A DNA stretch of 43,333 nt, taken from a virus. A program made the position numbers and the translations under genes. The notes below the pieces were generated by a model, which saw only the letters and a program-made list of their open reading frames with translations, had not been told where the DNA came from and searched no databases. Positions 22,492 through 31,446 of the stretch are shown here, piece after piece. How positions within the stretch are numbered: the first letter of the stretch is position 1; each line of letters starts with the position of its first letter. The stretch is from the IMG/VR virus record IMGVR_UViG_3300024520_000157, positions 1-43,333 of that record. The stretch is one strand, 5' to 3'.

Positions 22492-24024
22492 TTAAGTTGT
22501 AACCCTACATTTTAACATAATTCTAATTCTTGAAATATAAACATCTTTACTGGAAATTAACGACTCTACAACCGCCTTGTGTCCATCCTTGAAATTAAAC
22601 TCCATCATTGGCGGCTTGCACTCTGATAACGATGGATCATCAGTTATCGGCACGCCCGAAGCCGGGGAAATTAAAAGACCATCATACCCAACTAATGATT
22701 TGTCCTGAATTGACCCCATGAACTGAGCTTGAAACCGTGAAATTCCTTCTTCTAATGTCGTCTTGTTTTGGCTCCTTAACAGCGCATAAACAGGGATAAC
22801 CATGTCGGTTGATGCCTGTTGACCCGTCCGTGTCCCTATTGAAACCGAATCCCATGCAATAGCATCAGCCATGGCCACACAAGGCACGTTAACGTCTTCT
22901 AATCTGGTAGCCCATGCTTTAGTATCCCCAAACAGTAACGGCTCTCCTAAGTAGTCGTAGAAAGTCCAATTCGAAAAGTATGTCAATGACGACAAATGAT
23001 CTTGAAACCAATCCCGTGCAGTTTTGGCAATCCCGAACGGATAACCCGTAATTTCCGCGCTGTCTTCATTGCTATAATCAGAATACCCTTGCGCGTTTTG
23101 GGCACGGACTCTGTAGTAATACGTTGATCCTTCAACAAGCGTAAACCCAACGACGTTTCCGGTATCGGTGTAGCTTGTGGAGTCCGTAGCAATGGAGGCC
23201 ATTTCCGAAAACGTTCCACCAACTTCTGTTTTCCGCTCCACGTGGTAAGAGTCTTCATTTGATGCGTTGTCATCCCATGCAAGGGCTATCGAAACCGTTC
23301 CGTCTGTGGCTGTTAGGTTGGTTGGTGGTGACGGTGTTAACTCAAAAGAGTAGTTAGGTGAATCCGCTATTTCCCCGGTTGTCCAGATTCGCGAGGCTAT
23401 TCCGAATCCTTCAAGATTGTACGTTGCCGCGTTTACAAGATGTGTTGCACCAACCCGTAAAGTGGGGCGTGTTTGATCCCATACTGATCTCCCTGGGTTC
23501 TGTGTTGACCCCGACTTAACACCGTCAAAATAAAGACTGTACTCGTCCGCATCTCTATCGGCTGTCAAGACCACAAAAGAGTAATCACTGACATCCCCGA
23601 CTTCTGTCCATGAGGGAATGGCCCCGCCGGATACAAACAAATCAAATAAAACCCTAAGATTATAGCCATTTCCACCCCCGAAATTTATACCAGTTGAGGT
23701 AGTCCCAGAAAATGATATAAACGTATCATACCCAACATCTATTGTTTTAACTCTAAAAAATATGGTCAGTTGGCCAGACGCAAGAATATCAGTCCAGTCA
23801 ATCGGGGAACCGTCAAGGTTACTTATAACTGCGTCAGTAGTATCTAATTGAACAACTGTTTTCGCACCATCGGTTATTAAAGGCGGTTTGTTTATCTCTG
23901 TAGATTGGACGACAGGAAAAGAAGACACCTGATCGAGCCACTGCGAAATAACGCCGCCGGATTGGGTTATACCCGTGTACGCCGAGTAACTATAAACAAG
24001 GTCTGATTGTGGGATGGTGCTCAT
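22492..24024 (-). CDS. Tail completion-like protein with LamG-like and FN3 domains (510 aa)
   Basis: Residues 1-~230 look like a LamG/concanavalin-type carbohydrate-binding domain (...DEYSLYFDGVKSGSTQN...). Residues ~231-326 are a fibronectin type III domain (PPTNLTATDGTVSIALAWDD, YYYRVRAQNAQGYSDYSNE). The C-terminal ~180 residues (...TTLEEGISRFQAQFMG..., ...SRIRIMLKCRV) resemble a tail terminator/completion protein, fitting the place just before the tube gene. Surface-binding domains fused to a tail-completion core is an unusual combination. Confidence 0.65.
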   Translation of the reverse strand: MSTIPQSDLVYSYSAYTGITQSGGVISQWLDQVSSFPVVQSTEINKPPLITDGAKTVVQLDTTDAVISNLDGSPIDWTDILASGQLTIFFRVKTIDVGYDTFISFSGTTSTGINFGGGNGYNLRVLFDLFVSGGAIPSWTEVGDVSDYSFVVLTADRDADEYSLYFDGVKSGSTQNPGRSVWDQTRPTLRVGATHLVNAATYNLEGFGIASRIWTTGEIADSPNYSFELTPSPPTNLTATDGTVSIALAWDDNASNEDSYHVERKTEVGGTFSEMASIATDSTSYTDTGNVVGFTLVEGSTYYYRVRAQNAQGYSDYSNEDSAEITGYPFGIAKTARDWFQDHLSSLTYFSNWTFYDYLGEPLLFGDTKAWATRLEDVNVPCVAMADAIAWDSVSIGTRTGQQASTDMVIPVYALLRSQNKTTLEEGISRFQAQFMGSIQDKSLVGYDGLLISPASGVPITDDPSLSECKPPMMEFNFKDGHKAVVESLISSKDVYISRIRIMLKCRVTT

Positions 24025-24338
24025 TCTTCCACTTCCGGCAAAGATTCAATATATTGATCAACAGTCCAAAACTCAATACCCGGATTGTCTTTGATTTTTT
24101 GGTTGTCCATTAAGTTTTTCAAAGTCCCATTCCCATGAACAGGAATAAAATACTCGTCTTTATACGCAACCTCGTCGGGATGTCTGACGCCTTCTTGTGT
24201 GCAATATTCAACCGTTAACGGTTGGCCGAGTGCGTTCTTTTCCTCTGTAGGAAACCCGTATATCTGGTCAAGATACGGAGATATAAACAGAAAAGCCACA
24301 TCACCGATACAGCGTATAAACATTTGATTTTCTGACAT
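24021..24338 (-). CDS. Virion-module protein of unknown function (105 aa)
   Basis: MSENQMFIRCIGDVAFLFIS... has no recognised domain. The length and acidic C-terminus suit an assembly factor. Both ends overlap the neighbours (TAATG and ATGA). Confidence 0.55.
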   Translation of the reverse strand: MSENQMFIRCIGDVAFLFISPYLDQIYGFPTEEKNALGQPLTVEYCTQEGVRHPDEVAYKDEYFIPVHGNGTLKNLMDNQKIKDNPGIEFWTVDQYIESLPEVEE

Positions 24339-24775
24339 TAAAAAGACCTCGTAAAAGTCAGATGTCCGTTATAATATGATAGCTGGAAACGGCTTTGCAG
24401 ATAGGCACCACCAGCAAGACCAACAAGGTTTAATACCCTGTCATCCCATTCGATAACGTGGACTCCGTTGGGATCCCTGTGTTGGTTATGATCAAAACAA
24501 AGGATAACACCCACGGCCAACGTTACGGTTTGGCCGATATAATGTTGTGTTCGCCTCAAATCCTTGTTTTGATCACCATTGTTTTTAAAGATTTCAAGCT
24601 GATCCCAAACGGTCATTGTCGTATAATAGGCCGTCAAGGGCACCCCGACTTGCACCGCTACCTGTTCACATGCTGGCCGTTCGCTTGCCTCCGCTGTCAT
24701 TATGCCGATGAGGGCAAACAACGCAAGAAACAAAATAAACAAGATCAATACAGCTATAAATCTGTCTTTACTCAT
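24338..24775 (-). CDS. Secreted or membrane protein inside the virion operon (145 aa)
   Basis: ATG 24775 was chosen because it gives a clean signal peptide: basic MSKDR, hydrophobic core FIAVLILFILFLALFALIGI, then TAEASERPA as a possible cleavage site. The mature part has two moderately hydrophobic segments and ends YNGHLTFTRSF, alternating residues with a final Phe. No enzyme motif is seen. It is a candidate for lysis, superinfection exclusion or envelope modification. Confidence 0.55.
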   Translation of the reverse strand: MSKDRFIAVLILFILFLALFALIGIMTAEASERPACEQVAVQVGVPLTAYYTTMTVWDQLEIFKNNGDQNKDLRRTQHYIGQTVTLAVGVILCFDHNQHRDPNGVHVIEWDDRVLNLVGLAGGAYLQSRFQLSYYNGHLTFTRSF

Positions 24776-24779
24776 CCGA

Positions 24780-24935
24780 TTATTTCCCGTCTTCATATAC
24801 AAGTTCTGTGAAATCAACCTCATTAACTACGATGTTAAATACTTCTATTTTGTTATCATTCAAGAAATCCACCAACTCGGTTGGAATTTCTTTTCCCTGT
24901 GTTGATTTATTAAACTTTTCTTGTTTCCATGCCAT
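24780..24935 (-). CDS. Small acidic protein (51 aa)
   Basis: MAWKQEKFNKSTQGKEIPTE... starts at ATG 24935 with AAGGAAGG seven bases upstream, filling the gap between two virion-module genes. No domain is recognised. Confidence 0.6.
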   Translation of the reverse strand: MAWKQEKFNKSTQGKEIPTELVDFLNDNKIEVFNIVVNEVDFTELVYEDGK

Positions 24936-24950
24936 TTTGAAACCTTCCTT

Positions 24951-25730
24951 TTAGTATCCATCCTGAATTAGAACTCCCCACCATTCGCACGAGCCTTCCG
25001 CGCCTGCTTGCTCATCCCAATGAGTAGCTTTTACAATGCTTAATGGCGGTATTTCGTTCCGTGGTAACTCCGATGACATTTGACCTTGTTTTAAATATGC
25101 CGTCCCTTTAAAGCAGAATACACCAGTCAAGAGTTCGCCATACATATCCGTCGATCGCAACCGTATAATTGACCGCTTGCCTTGTGCTTCTGTCTTTGTC
25201 CAACCGTGTAAATACAACTTGTGGCCCGCCGGGACCATGCGATGAGGAACTAAAGACTTGTTACCGCCCAACGCAATCAGGTTGTACAGGTTGCTGGCAA
25301 TGCTACCACCTTTTTTGTATATTGATATGTTACCAGCCGCTACACCACCGCTTCCAACCGATACAGCATGAAAATCGTTAATAAAAATAGCGTCTGTCAA
25401 CACAGTATCAACACCAGATAAACCCGTCGGGGCGATGTCTTCAGTTTGCTGATCTCCGCTTGTGTCAATATAATGTATGCGTAGCATCGTAACACCCGTG
25501 CCGCTGGCGTTGTCCTGAGCACCGTCAGAAATAATAGTAAACTGTTCGCCCAATGATGACGGCGTAGGCAACCTGCCCGGGCCTGAAACATCCGCAGACC
25601 TGCAAACATCTTGACCGGCGGCAACTACCAAACCGTTAACAAATTCTCCCATTGCTTCCATGATGGAATGGCCGCGTACTATACCTCGTCTAACGTCCTG
25701 CAAATAATCAGTTGATTTTGATCTTGCCAT
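24951..25730 (-). CDS. Virion structural protein (259 aa)
   Basis: The pattern (...PSSLGEQFTIISDGAQDNASG..., RIHYIDTSGDQQTEDI, GLSGVDTVLTDAIFINDFHA, GNISIYKKGG, VPAGHKLYLHGWT) matches a family of virion proteins I know from several phages, rich in small beta strands. It lies in the connector region; a neck or decoration role is likely. It is similar in pattern to 19021-19779. Confidence 0.65.
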   Translation of the reverse strand: MARSKSTDYLQDVRRGIVRGHSIMEAMGEFVNGLVVAAGQDVCRSADVSGPGRLPTPSSLGEQFTIISDGAQDNASGTGVTMLRIHYIDTSGDQQTEDIAPTGLSGVDTVLTDAIFINDFHAVSVGSGGVAAGNISIYKKGGSIASNLYNLIALGGNKSLVPHRMVPAGHKLYLHGWTKTEAQGKRSIIRLRSTDMYGELLTGVFCFKGTAYLKQGQMSSELPRNEIPPLSIVKATHWDEQAGAEGSCEWWGVLIQDGY

Positions 25731-25748
25731 TTAATAAACCTCCGCTTG

Positions 25749-26219
25749 CTAATTAAGCTTTGGAAATGATTGTTTTATTATTGAATCCATGCCGCCGGAT
25801 TCCATTTCTTTTATAAACTGGTAAGGGCCAAAGCTTAGATAATCCATATTGACCATTTCGTCGTCCTCTTCCGCAATCTTGGCCGCGTAGTTCTTGCCGC
25901 TGTATGGGTCAAGTGCGGAGGCTATGACCTCAAACCCGTCTTGTTTCGTTTTTGCCTTAATTCCCCTTGACAATCGCCCCGTTTTAGTGTGGTCAACAGT
26001 CATATGGTCAACCATCATGTCTAATTCGGGATGGTAGTATTCATTCAGGAATCGAATACCGCCAGGTTGCGGAAAATCACCGTCAAGGCGTTGCTGTGAA
26101 AATGAAACGGATTCCTCTTGCACCTCATGCGTAAAATGATCAAGGCCGGTGTCTAATTCACGCACCAGTTCATCAGCTAACCTTTTAAAATCCTCTAATC
26201 CGCTAATTTCCAGGGACAT
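25749..26219 (-). CDS. Head-tail joining/tail completion protein, HK97 gp10-like (156 aa)
   Basis: ATG 26219 (MSLEISGLEDFKRLADELV...) overlaps the connector gene. An N-terminal helix is followed by ...TGRLSRGIKAKTKQDGFEV..., typical of gp10-type proteins (the 'G-L-x-x-S' beta-hairpin region). The order connector, gp10-like, terminator, tube is canonical. Confidence 0.6.
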   Translation of the reverse strand: MSLEISGLEDFKRLADELVRELDTGLDHFTHEVQEESVSFSQQRLDGDFPQPGGIRFLNEYYHPELDMMVDHMTVDHTKTGRLSRGIKAKTKQDGFEVIASALDPYSGKNYAAKIAEEDDEMVNMDYLSFGPYQFIKEMESGGMDSIIKQSFPKLN

Positions 26220-26823
26220 ATACAAAACCGCCAAACGGGTATGGTAACCACTTTTCAAAAGCCTCGTTTAATATTGCAAAGTTGGTTCTATTCGGTATAC
26301 TTGTTCCGGCTCCATCGGGGACAGTGCTGTCAACATTTTCCAACATTTGATAATAATTCCGGGCTATGTTGACAATATCGCCCTTTAATTTAGTCGGGAA
26401 ATCGTCCCATGTTTCGTATCCGATGTCAACCGTCAATCTTATATTTCCATTTATCACATCATAAAAATAAAACGCCTCTGAGGTATCTTTTGCTTTTATA
26501 GTATTATCGGATTCTGTGTAAACCCATTTCGTTGTCGCTATCTCTGTGAAATCACCGTCATCTGTTGACTTGCTTTCTATCTTTGTAACGTCCGTTACTG
26601 TTGAAACTACTTTCAAAAGTTTTGAACCGGAACCGGGCACGGTTATCGTGTACCCGGTTTCACGGTTCAGTTTTCCGACGCGCTGTTCAACCAACTCGAA
26701 AAGGTGGGTGAAGTCGGTTACCCAACGCGCTTTTTTAACGTCGTTGGCCCCTGCTTCACCGTCCTTGTTCAGCTCATAATCAAGTATAAAATCAGTTTCG
26801 TACGCGTCGAAAGTTGTTGCCAT
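26203..26823 (-). CDS. Head-tail connector/adaptor protein (206 aa)
   Basis: The N-terminal helix, the central beta region (...IRLTVDIGYETWDDFPTKLK...) and the following helices (GDIVNIARNYYQML) match connector proteins that sit below the portal. It is located after the capsid and decoration genes, as expected. Confidence 0.65.
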   Translation of the reverse strand: MATTFDAYETDFILDYELNKDGEAGANDVKKARWVTDFTHLFELVEQRVGKLNRETGYTITVPGSGSKLLKVVSTVTDVTKIESKSTDDGDFTEIATTKWVYTESDNTIKAKDTSEAFYFYDVINGNIRLTVDIGYETWDDFPTKLKGDIVNIARNYYQMLENVDSTVPDGAGTSIPNRTNFAILNEAFEKWLPYPFGGFVYVPGN

Positions 26824-26826
26824 TGC

Positions 26827-27231
26827 TTAGTATCCTATTGAAAAGGTACCGGTTTTGGTTGCTGACAATGTGGCCGCAACTCCTGTGAATTCTGCTCTCA
26901 TATACTCGTCGTCATTATCAGAAAGACGGACAGCATCATGGAAAGCGGTAGCGAGTCCTGCACCACCTGCGCCAGTAACAACAAACGTTCCCAACGTGCG
27001 GCCAAATGTTGAATCGTCCGTACCGGACTTGATCAAGATTGTAATTGTTGACGCGTCGGGCAACTCAGTAGTCGTCAACACGGGAATGTCAATCATTGCA
27101 GAAAATTCGACGATGCCCTTCGGTTTCGGAATACTGGCGGTAACGTCAGTTGTGGCACCATCAGGCAATGCAACAGTTTTAATCAGTTCGGCGTCTTGCG
27201 CACTTGCATAAATAGAATCTTGCTTAGCCAT
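26827..27231 (-). CDS. Putative head decoration protein (134 aa)
   Basis: A Thr/Ala/Gly-rich beta protein directly after the major capsid gene: ...ELIKTVALPDGATTDVT..., DDEYMRAEFTGVAATLSATK. This matches the pattern of capsid-cement proteins (Bbp16-like). The assignment is by pattern and position. Confidence 0.6.
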   Translation of the reverse strand: MAKQDSIYASAQDAELIKTVALPDGATTDVTASIPKPKGIVEFSAMIDIPVLTTTELPDASTITILIKSGTDDSTFGRTLGTFVVTGAGGAGLATAFHDAVRLSDNDDEYMRAEFTGVAATLSATKTGTFSIGY

Positions 27232-27243
27232 TGGATCACCTCC

Positions 27244-28257
27244 TTAAACGGTTTCGCCTTCTAGTACAGCCGGCGTGGTGATAAAAGGAACGCCGTGGAA
27301 TGATTTCTCACGGGTAGGATCAAGGGTTTCAGGAGTTGCGTATGACTCTTCAAACAAATTCCATTGCGTCTCGGTTGAAATATAAACGTCTGGCGGGCCA
27401 CCTGTTGCAAGTCTAACCATCAACTCAAGGGCTCGCATCCACCCAATATCTAAATTGGCGGCCGCCTCGGTAACTGACAACTTCTCAATACGGAACATGC
27501 AGTATAGACTACGTGGAACAAGTCCCCAATCGCCTTTGATCATGTTCTCGTAAATAGGCATATGAGAACCATCTGACATATCCATAACTCGTTCAGTCCA
27601 GGCTTCATTTTGGCCCATAGATTTGTGCGTTCCGTAATTCAAACCCTTTGGCCCGCCCAATACCAGAGCATAAACAGATGTTAATTCTGCCGCCGTGGTT
27701 CCACCTGCGGAAACCTTGAAACTGTCAGAGGTTAATCCCCATTTGTCCATCCATTTAATAATACCGGGGCCGGAATCGGCGTCAACGGTATAATCTTGAA
27801 AAAACGCGTTAGAACCACCAGCAGAGGCCAAAACAGCGGCTTGTCCCGACTGACCGTAGATTGAATTAAAATCTTGACGGTTAAAATGGGCCTCCCACGT
27901 AACGGATGTCAAGTTGTTCCGCTCAATTGCAATCCGTTGCTCTCGTGACTGTCCAGGAATACCTTGAATGTCATCATCCAAACTTTGATCATAATAAATA
28001 TATTCATCATGAGGATAAGAACTAAAAGACCGCTTTTCGTTGACTGCGCCGCTTGTGTTAATACCTGCGTTTTTCTTACGTTGGAGTGAAGTAGGCAGTT
28101 TGGTATAAACGGTTATATTCTCTTGCGGTGCTTGCATTTGAAAAGCTGGGATAATTGAGGCAAAATTCCGGGCCTTGATAACTTCCGAAATAGCTTCAAT
28201 ACCATACCGTCCGTGGCTTTGCATCATGTCGATTTGGGTGATTATGTTGTCAGCCAT
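27244..28257 (-). CDS. Major capsid protein (337 aa)
   Basis: It follows the protease/scaffold gene directly and has the expected size. ...FQMQAPQENITVYTKLPTSL..., ...RSFSSYPHDEYIYYDQSLDD..., ...VYISTETQWNLFEESYATPE... and the closing HGVPFITTPAV are typical of HK97-fold capsid proteins (C-terminal P-domain strand). AGGGGGC precedes the ATG. It is probably cleaved, as a protease is next to it. Confidence 0.8.
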   Translation of the reverse strand: MADNIITQIDMMQSHGRYGIEAISEVIKARNFASIIPAFQMQAPQENITVYTKLPTSLQRKKNAGINTSGAVNEKRSFSSYPHDEYIYYDQSLDDDIQGIPGQSREQRIAIERNNLTSVTWEAHFNRQDFNSIYGQSGQAAVLASAGGSNAFFQDYTVDADSGPGIIKWMDKWGLTSDSFKVSAGGTTAAELTSVYALVLGGPKGLNYGTHKSMGQNEAWTERVMDMSDGSHMPIYENMIKGDWGLVPRSLYCMFRIEKLSVTEAAANLDIGWMRALELMVRLATGGPPDVYISTETQWNLFEESYATPETLDPTREKSFHGVPFITTPAVLEGETV

Positions 28258-29234
28258 TACTCAGCCCCCTTTACAGTATACGTTTTGGTCCCGCCTAAAC
28301 CGTTTGGTAGGGTGAAAGTTTTACCAGTCTTTCCACCTTCAGCGGTTTCCTTAGCTGAACCACGCTCCAACATCTTAACAAGGCCCATCATTGACTGGAT
28401 CATGTCAGACGATTCTTTGGCAGACTTTTCAGAGGCTTCTTTGAACGACTTGAATTCATCCTCAATGGCTTTAAACCGGTCGTCAGCTTCTTTGGTGGTG
28501 TTGTCTGTTTCGGTCTTAGTTTCTTCTTGTTCGGGTTTGGGTTTGTTGGCTTCCAAGGATTCAACCTTAGCTTTCAAGGCGTCGTTTTCAACCTGCAAAG
28601 CGTCTGCTGATTCTTTGAGTGAAAGAAGCTCTTTAGCTACAGCTTCCTTTGTTTCTTCGCCGGGCTCATCATCCCAATATGTAGCCCAACGTTCCTTAAT
28701 AGTCGGCATTTTGCCTCCTTTGTTGGATTTTGCGGGATTGCCCGCGCTTATGCCTGATCGCCAGGCGTTTGAAAATTCTTTTAAGCTCATGTTCCCTTTG
28801 ACGGTTGTTTGGTGCGTTGTCAAGTCTGGATTGTCTGTCAGCCCTAATTCTAAAATAGGGTATTCAAATATTTCACCGGTATCATCGTCAAATTGCATTT
28901 TGGCGCCGTGTGTCAATTCAGAAAGGAATAATTTCCCGTCTTTAGCGTCTTGTTCAATCTGTGTTCCTTTAAACTCGTCAAAGAAGTTCATACTTCCAAC
29001 ATACACACCGTCAGATTTTTCAATATTTGACACCTTAGCGACGGACTTTGATTTCAATTCAGAATCCCGGCCATGACGGAAGTCAACGTATAACTCTTCT
29101 TTGTTGTCCATGAAAAAGTCGGTGTTTTCTGTGAAATACAGGCCGCTATTAAAGTCTTCTTTTTTGGCATGAGTAACACCGAAAACAACGTCAAAAGACT
29201 GATTTTCTTTGCATGTGATCTTAGTTCTGGGCAT
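28257..29234 (-). CDS. Prohead protease fused to scaffold (325 aa)
   Basis: Residues 1-~165 are protease-like: LYVDFRHGRDSELKS with a candidate catalytic His (HG) and LFLSELTHGAKMQFDD with a candidate Ser. The pattern YPILELGLTDNPDL is typical of the substrate-binding strand ('ev-s.v..P.NP'). Residues ~170-325 are a Lys/Glu coiled coil resembling a scaffold, broken by ...PKPEQEETKTETDN.... Fused protease-scaffold genes are known upstream of capsid genes. The catalytic residues are assigned by eye. Confidence 0.7.
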   Translation of the reverse strand: MPRTKITCKENQSFDVVFGVTHAKKEDFNSGLYFTENTDFFMDNKEELYVDFRHGRDSELKSKSVAKVSNIEKSDGVYVGSMNFFDEFKGTQIEQDAKDGKLFLSELTHGAKMQFDDDTGEIFEYPILELGLTDNPDLTTHQTTVKGNMSLKEFSNAWRSGISAGNPAKSNKGGKMPTIKERWATYWDDEPGEETKEAVAKELLSLKESADALQVENDALKAKVESLEANKPKPEQEETKTETDNTTKEADDRFKAIEDEFKSFKEASEKSAKESSDMIQSMMGLVKMLERGSAKETAEGGKTGKTFTLPNGLGGTKTYTVKGAE

Positions 29235-29634
29235 TCAATCTCCCCATTCTGAAATGTTTAAGAAACCATCCGGTAGCAGTTCCGACCGCCCCAATAACCG
29301 CCCCGCCCGACAGATTAACAAAGGTTATGAAGTCCGATCCGGTGATGTCCGGGTAGGTGGCTATGTGGTCAAGTATTTCACTTATTGCGTATGATGCCAG
29401 AAAAACAAAAGCACACAAGACACCCCAAACCAATATACGAACAAAATGTGCTCGCTCCATTGCGTCAAACTTTGTATCGACATGCTTCTCAAAGTGGTCA
29501 ATTCGTTCGGATGATGCCTGCTTGTTCAGCAAATCCTTGTGAAGTTCAATCAAAATGTCAAGCTTTAAGTTCGTTTCAACCTGTAATTTTGATTGCTCCA
29601 CTATAGCGTCAGTATGTGCGGTATTGTCTGCCAA
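29221..29634 (-). CDS. Membrane protein with coiled coil, candidate holin (137 aa)
   Basis: The start appears to be TTG at 29634 with AAGGGTTAACC before it. Residues ~1-60 are helical/coiled coil. Two transmembrane segments follow: FVRILVWGVLCAFVFLASYA and LSGGAVIGAVGTATGWFL. The layout (coiled coil then membrane hairpin) resembles XhlA-like/holin accessory proteins. It sits oddly between portal-side and protease genes. Holin is a guess. Confidence 0.5.
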   Translation of the reverse strand: MADNTAHTDAIVEQSKLQVETNLKLDILIELHKDLLNKQASSERIDHFEKHVDTKFDAMERAHFVRILVWGVLCAFVFLASYAISEILDHIATYPDITGSDFITFVNLSGGAVIGAVGTATGWFLKHFRMGRLNAQN

Positions 29635-29637
29635 CGG

Positions 29638-29955
29638 TTAACCCTTCAGAACAATCATGATAGCATTGTACTCGACTTTGGCGACACCAATCAATTCCAG
29701 AATTTCGGCCATGTTGCCAATCGGGTCAGATGCCAGCCGTTTTAATTCATCGTCAACAATGTCAATAACTTTGTATGCTTCCGTAATGTCCGCGCGTTCG
29801 TCAAGTCCTTCAGCTACAATTTTCTTGATATCGTCAAGCTGAAAGCCGTCTTCTAACGCTACCTTGACAGTGGCACCAACCTGAGCAAGCCCACTAAGAC
29901 CCTCAATTAATTCCTTCAATGGTTTCGCGTATGGTGTCAAATCTTTTTCACTCAT
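29638..29955 (-). CDS. Small helical protein downstream of the portal gene (105 aa)
   Basis: ATG 29955 (MSEKDLTPYAKPLKELIEGL...) overlaps the portal stop region, with AGGAG upstream. It is all-helical with no recognised motif. Assembly factor or lysis partner of the next gene are both possible. Confidence 0.55.
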   Translation of the reverse strand: MSEKDLTPYAKPLKELIEGLSGLAQVGATVKVALEDGFQLDDIKKIVAEGLDERADITEAYKVIDIVDDELKRLASDPIGNMAEILELIGVAKVEYNAIMIVLKG

Positions 29956-31411
29956 TTTCTTCAATCTCCTCTTGTTCGTTTTTATTATCATTTTCAGTAA
30001 TTTCAATTTCTTCCAGCGGGTCTAAATCTGGATTATTAATAGCCCTTATTTCGTTTAGCGTTAACGTGCCCATGTTTTTCTCAATCTCTTGGGCCTTGAC
30101 AACCTCGAATTTGCTTGTTGGGTCTTCAAATTTAGGGAATAATTTCAACTTGTCCGATATGTGACGTGATACAAGCACGTTTACAGGACGGTATAATGCG
30201 CCAGCTATGGAGGGCAACACCTTCAGGTTATACATTTTCAGCTCTTGCGTTATCCTGTCGCTATTCATGCCCGACGCGCCGCCCTCAATGAACAACGCAG
30301 AAGCCGGGATACGAAACCAAGCTCTGATTTTCTCGTCAATGTCCTTGCTTTGTGCCAGGTAGCCGGCTAAGTCAATGTCAACAGTTAATTCCTCAGTTGT
30401 GACTTCAACACCATTAACCAGCGGGAAAAACGTCATTGCAAACCGGCTACTCAGATCGCCACTTGTCGCCATCTTCTTAAATGTTTCCATCAGTGACGGG
30501 AATTCAAATTTATTTGTCTCGGCACTATACGCGCCAAATCCTTTATACACAGCGTCTTCATGATCAGACTTGATATAAAACACGACTGATCCCTGGAAAC
30601 CTCTTGACGTGAATTCTTTTAACGTGTTGACCTGCTCATAATCAAAACCAAGCAAGTCAAGTATGCCATTCGGGTATGATCCAAACATACTGACGTAATC
30701 AGAATGGCCTTTGATGTAGAACATATACCGGAACAGACCGCCAGTTTCGGGATCAATTTCAAGTTCGAAATCTTCAGGGAATGTTTCAAATGTGGGCATT
30801 GGGTATTTCTGGAAGTAGTCCGTTGTAGGTAGTGCGCCGTCGTATTTGCTGTAAGTTCTGGCGAATCCTACAATTTCACCGGTTGACGTGTCAACTAAGT
30901 CTTCGACTTCTTTCGGTTTGTAGCACTTAAAACCGAGTAGTGAACCGTCACCTTTTGCGGAAAAAATAGGCTCGACAGGTAGGTTTCCGGCTGACTTCAA
31001 AATATGCTCAATAGAATCGCGCCAGAAGTTGCCAAAGGGCGACACATAGCACGTATCAATCACCCGCTGGGCTTTCTCTATCTCGTCATTTGAAGGGTCT
31101 TCTTTACCCGTTTTATACCACGCCACGCCATCGCTTGCATCTTGTGCAATGGCATTGATACAGATAGACGCTTGCGGGGAGTTGTTGAAATCCTCCACGT
31201 AATCCGTCAGTGGTTCAAAACCAAATAGTTGCAAATCAGAATTGGTATTATTAGGTGCGTTCGGGTCCGGGTCTGGTGCCGTCTGATAGACCTTTGGCGG
31301 GTTTGTGGCTTCTTTTATAGATATAACACAGCTTGCCGGTTCTTTGTTTGAACGGGTGCCGGGCATCTTTGGAGCTTCAAATGTTAACGGTAAACCTTTA
31401 GACAAATTCAT
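29948..31411 (-). CDS. Portal protein (487 aa)
   Basis: Typical portal features: ...ICINAIAQDASDGVAWY..., the long region with ...YIKSDHEDAVYKGFG..., and the core DIDEKIRAWFRIPASALF followed by MNSDRITQELKMYNLKVLPS (the conserved 'FxxPxxxL' and helix of PBSX-type portals). The tail is acidic. ACCGGAG precedes ATG 31411. It is the first gene after the promoter at 31475-31447. Confidence 0.85.
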   Translation of the reverse strand: MNLSKGLPLTFEAPKMPGTRSNKEPASCVISIKEATNPPKVYQTAPDPDPNAPNNTNSDLQLFGFEPLTDYVEDFNNSPQASICINAIAQDASDGVAWYKTGKEDPSNDEIEKAQRVIDTCYVSPFGNFWRDSIEHILKSAGNLPVEPIFSAKGDGSLLGFKCYKPKEVEDLVDTSTGEIVGFARTYSKYDGALPTTDYFQKYPMPTFETFPEDFELEIDPETGGLFRYMFYIKGHSDYVSMFGSYPNGILDLLGFDYEQVNTLKEFTSRGFQGSVVFYIKSDHEDAVYKGFGAYSAETNKFEFPSLMETFKKMATSGDLSSRFAMTFFPLVNGVEVTTEELTVDIDLAGYLAQSKDIDEKIRAWFRIPASALFIEGGASGMNSDRITQELKMYNLKVLPSIAGALYRPVNVLVSRHISDKLKLFPKFEDPTSKFEVVKAQEIEKNMGTLTLNEIRAINNPDLDPLEEIEITENDNKNEQEEIEENE

Positions 31412-31423
31412 TACTCCGGTTAG

Positions 31424-31441
31424 TGTATATTTTTTGCCACA
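31424..31441 (-). promoter_or_regulatory. Shared 18-bp motif at the start of the virion transcript
   Basis: TGTGGCAAAAAATATACA lies exactly at and after the predicted start of the portal promoter. The same motif with one change (AAAAAGTATACA) occurs just before the small terminase gene at 34317-34334. A binding site for a late regulator, or a shared RNA leader, is possible. Confidence 0.45.
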
Positions 31442-31446
31442 AATAC

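Noticed and set aside
28213-29076. Plus-strand open frame (287 codons) opposite the protease/scaffold gene
   Set aside because: Composition is Ser/Leu-rich antisense of a Lys/Glu coiled coil; the minus-strand gene is coupled and conserved in context.
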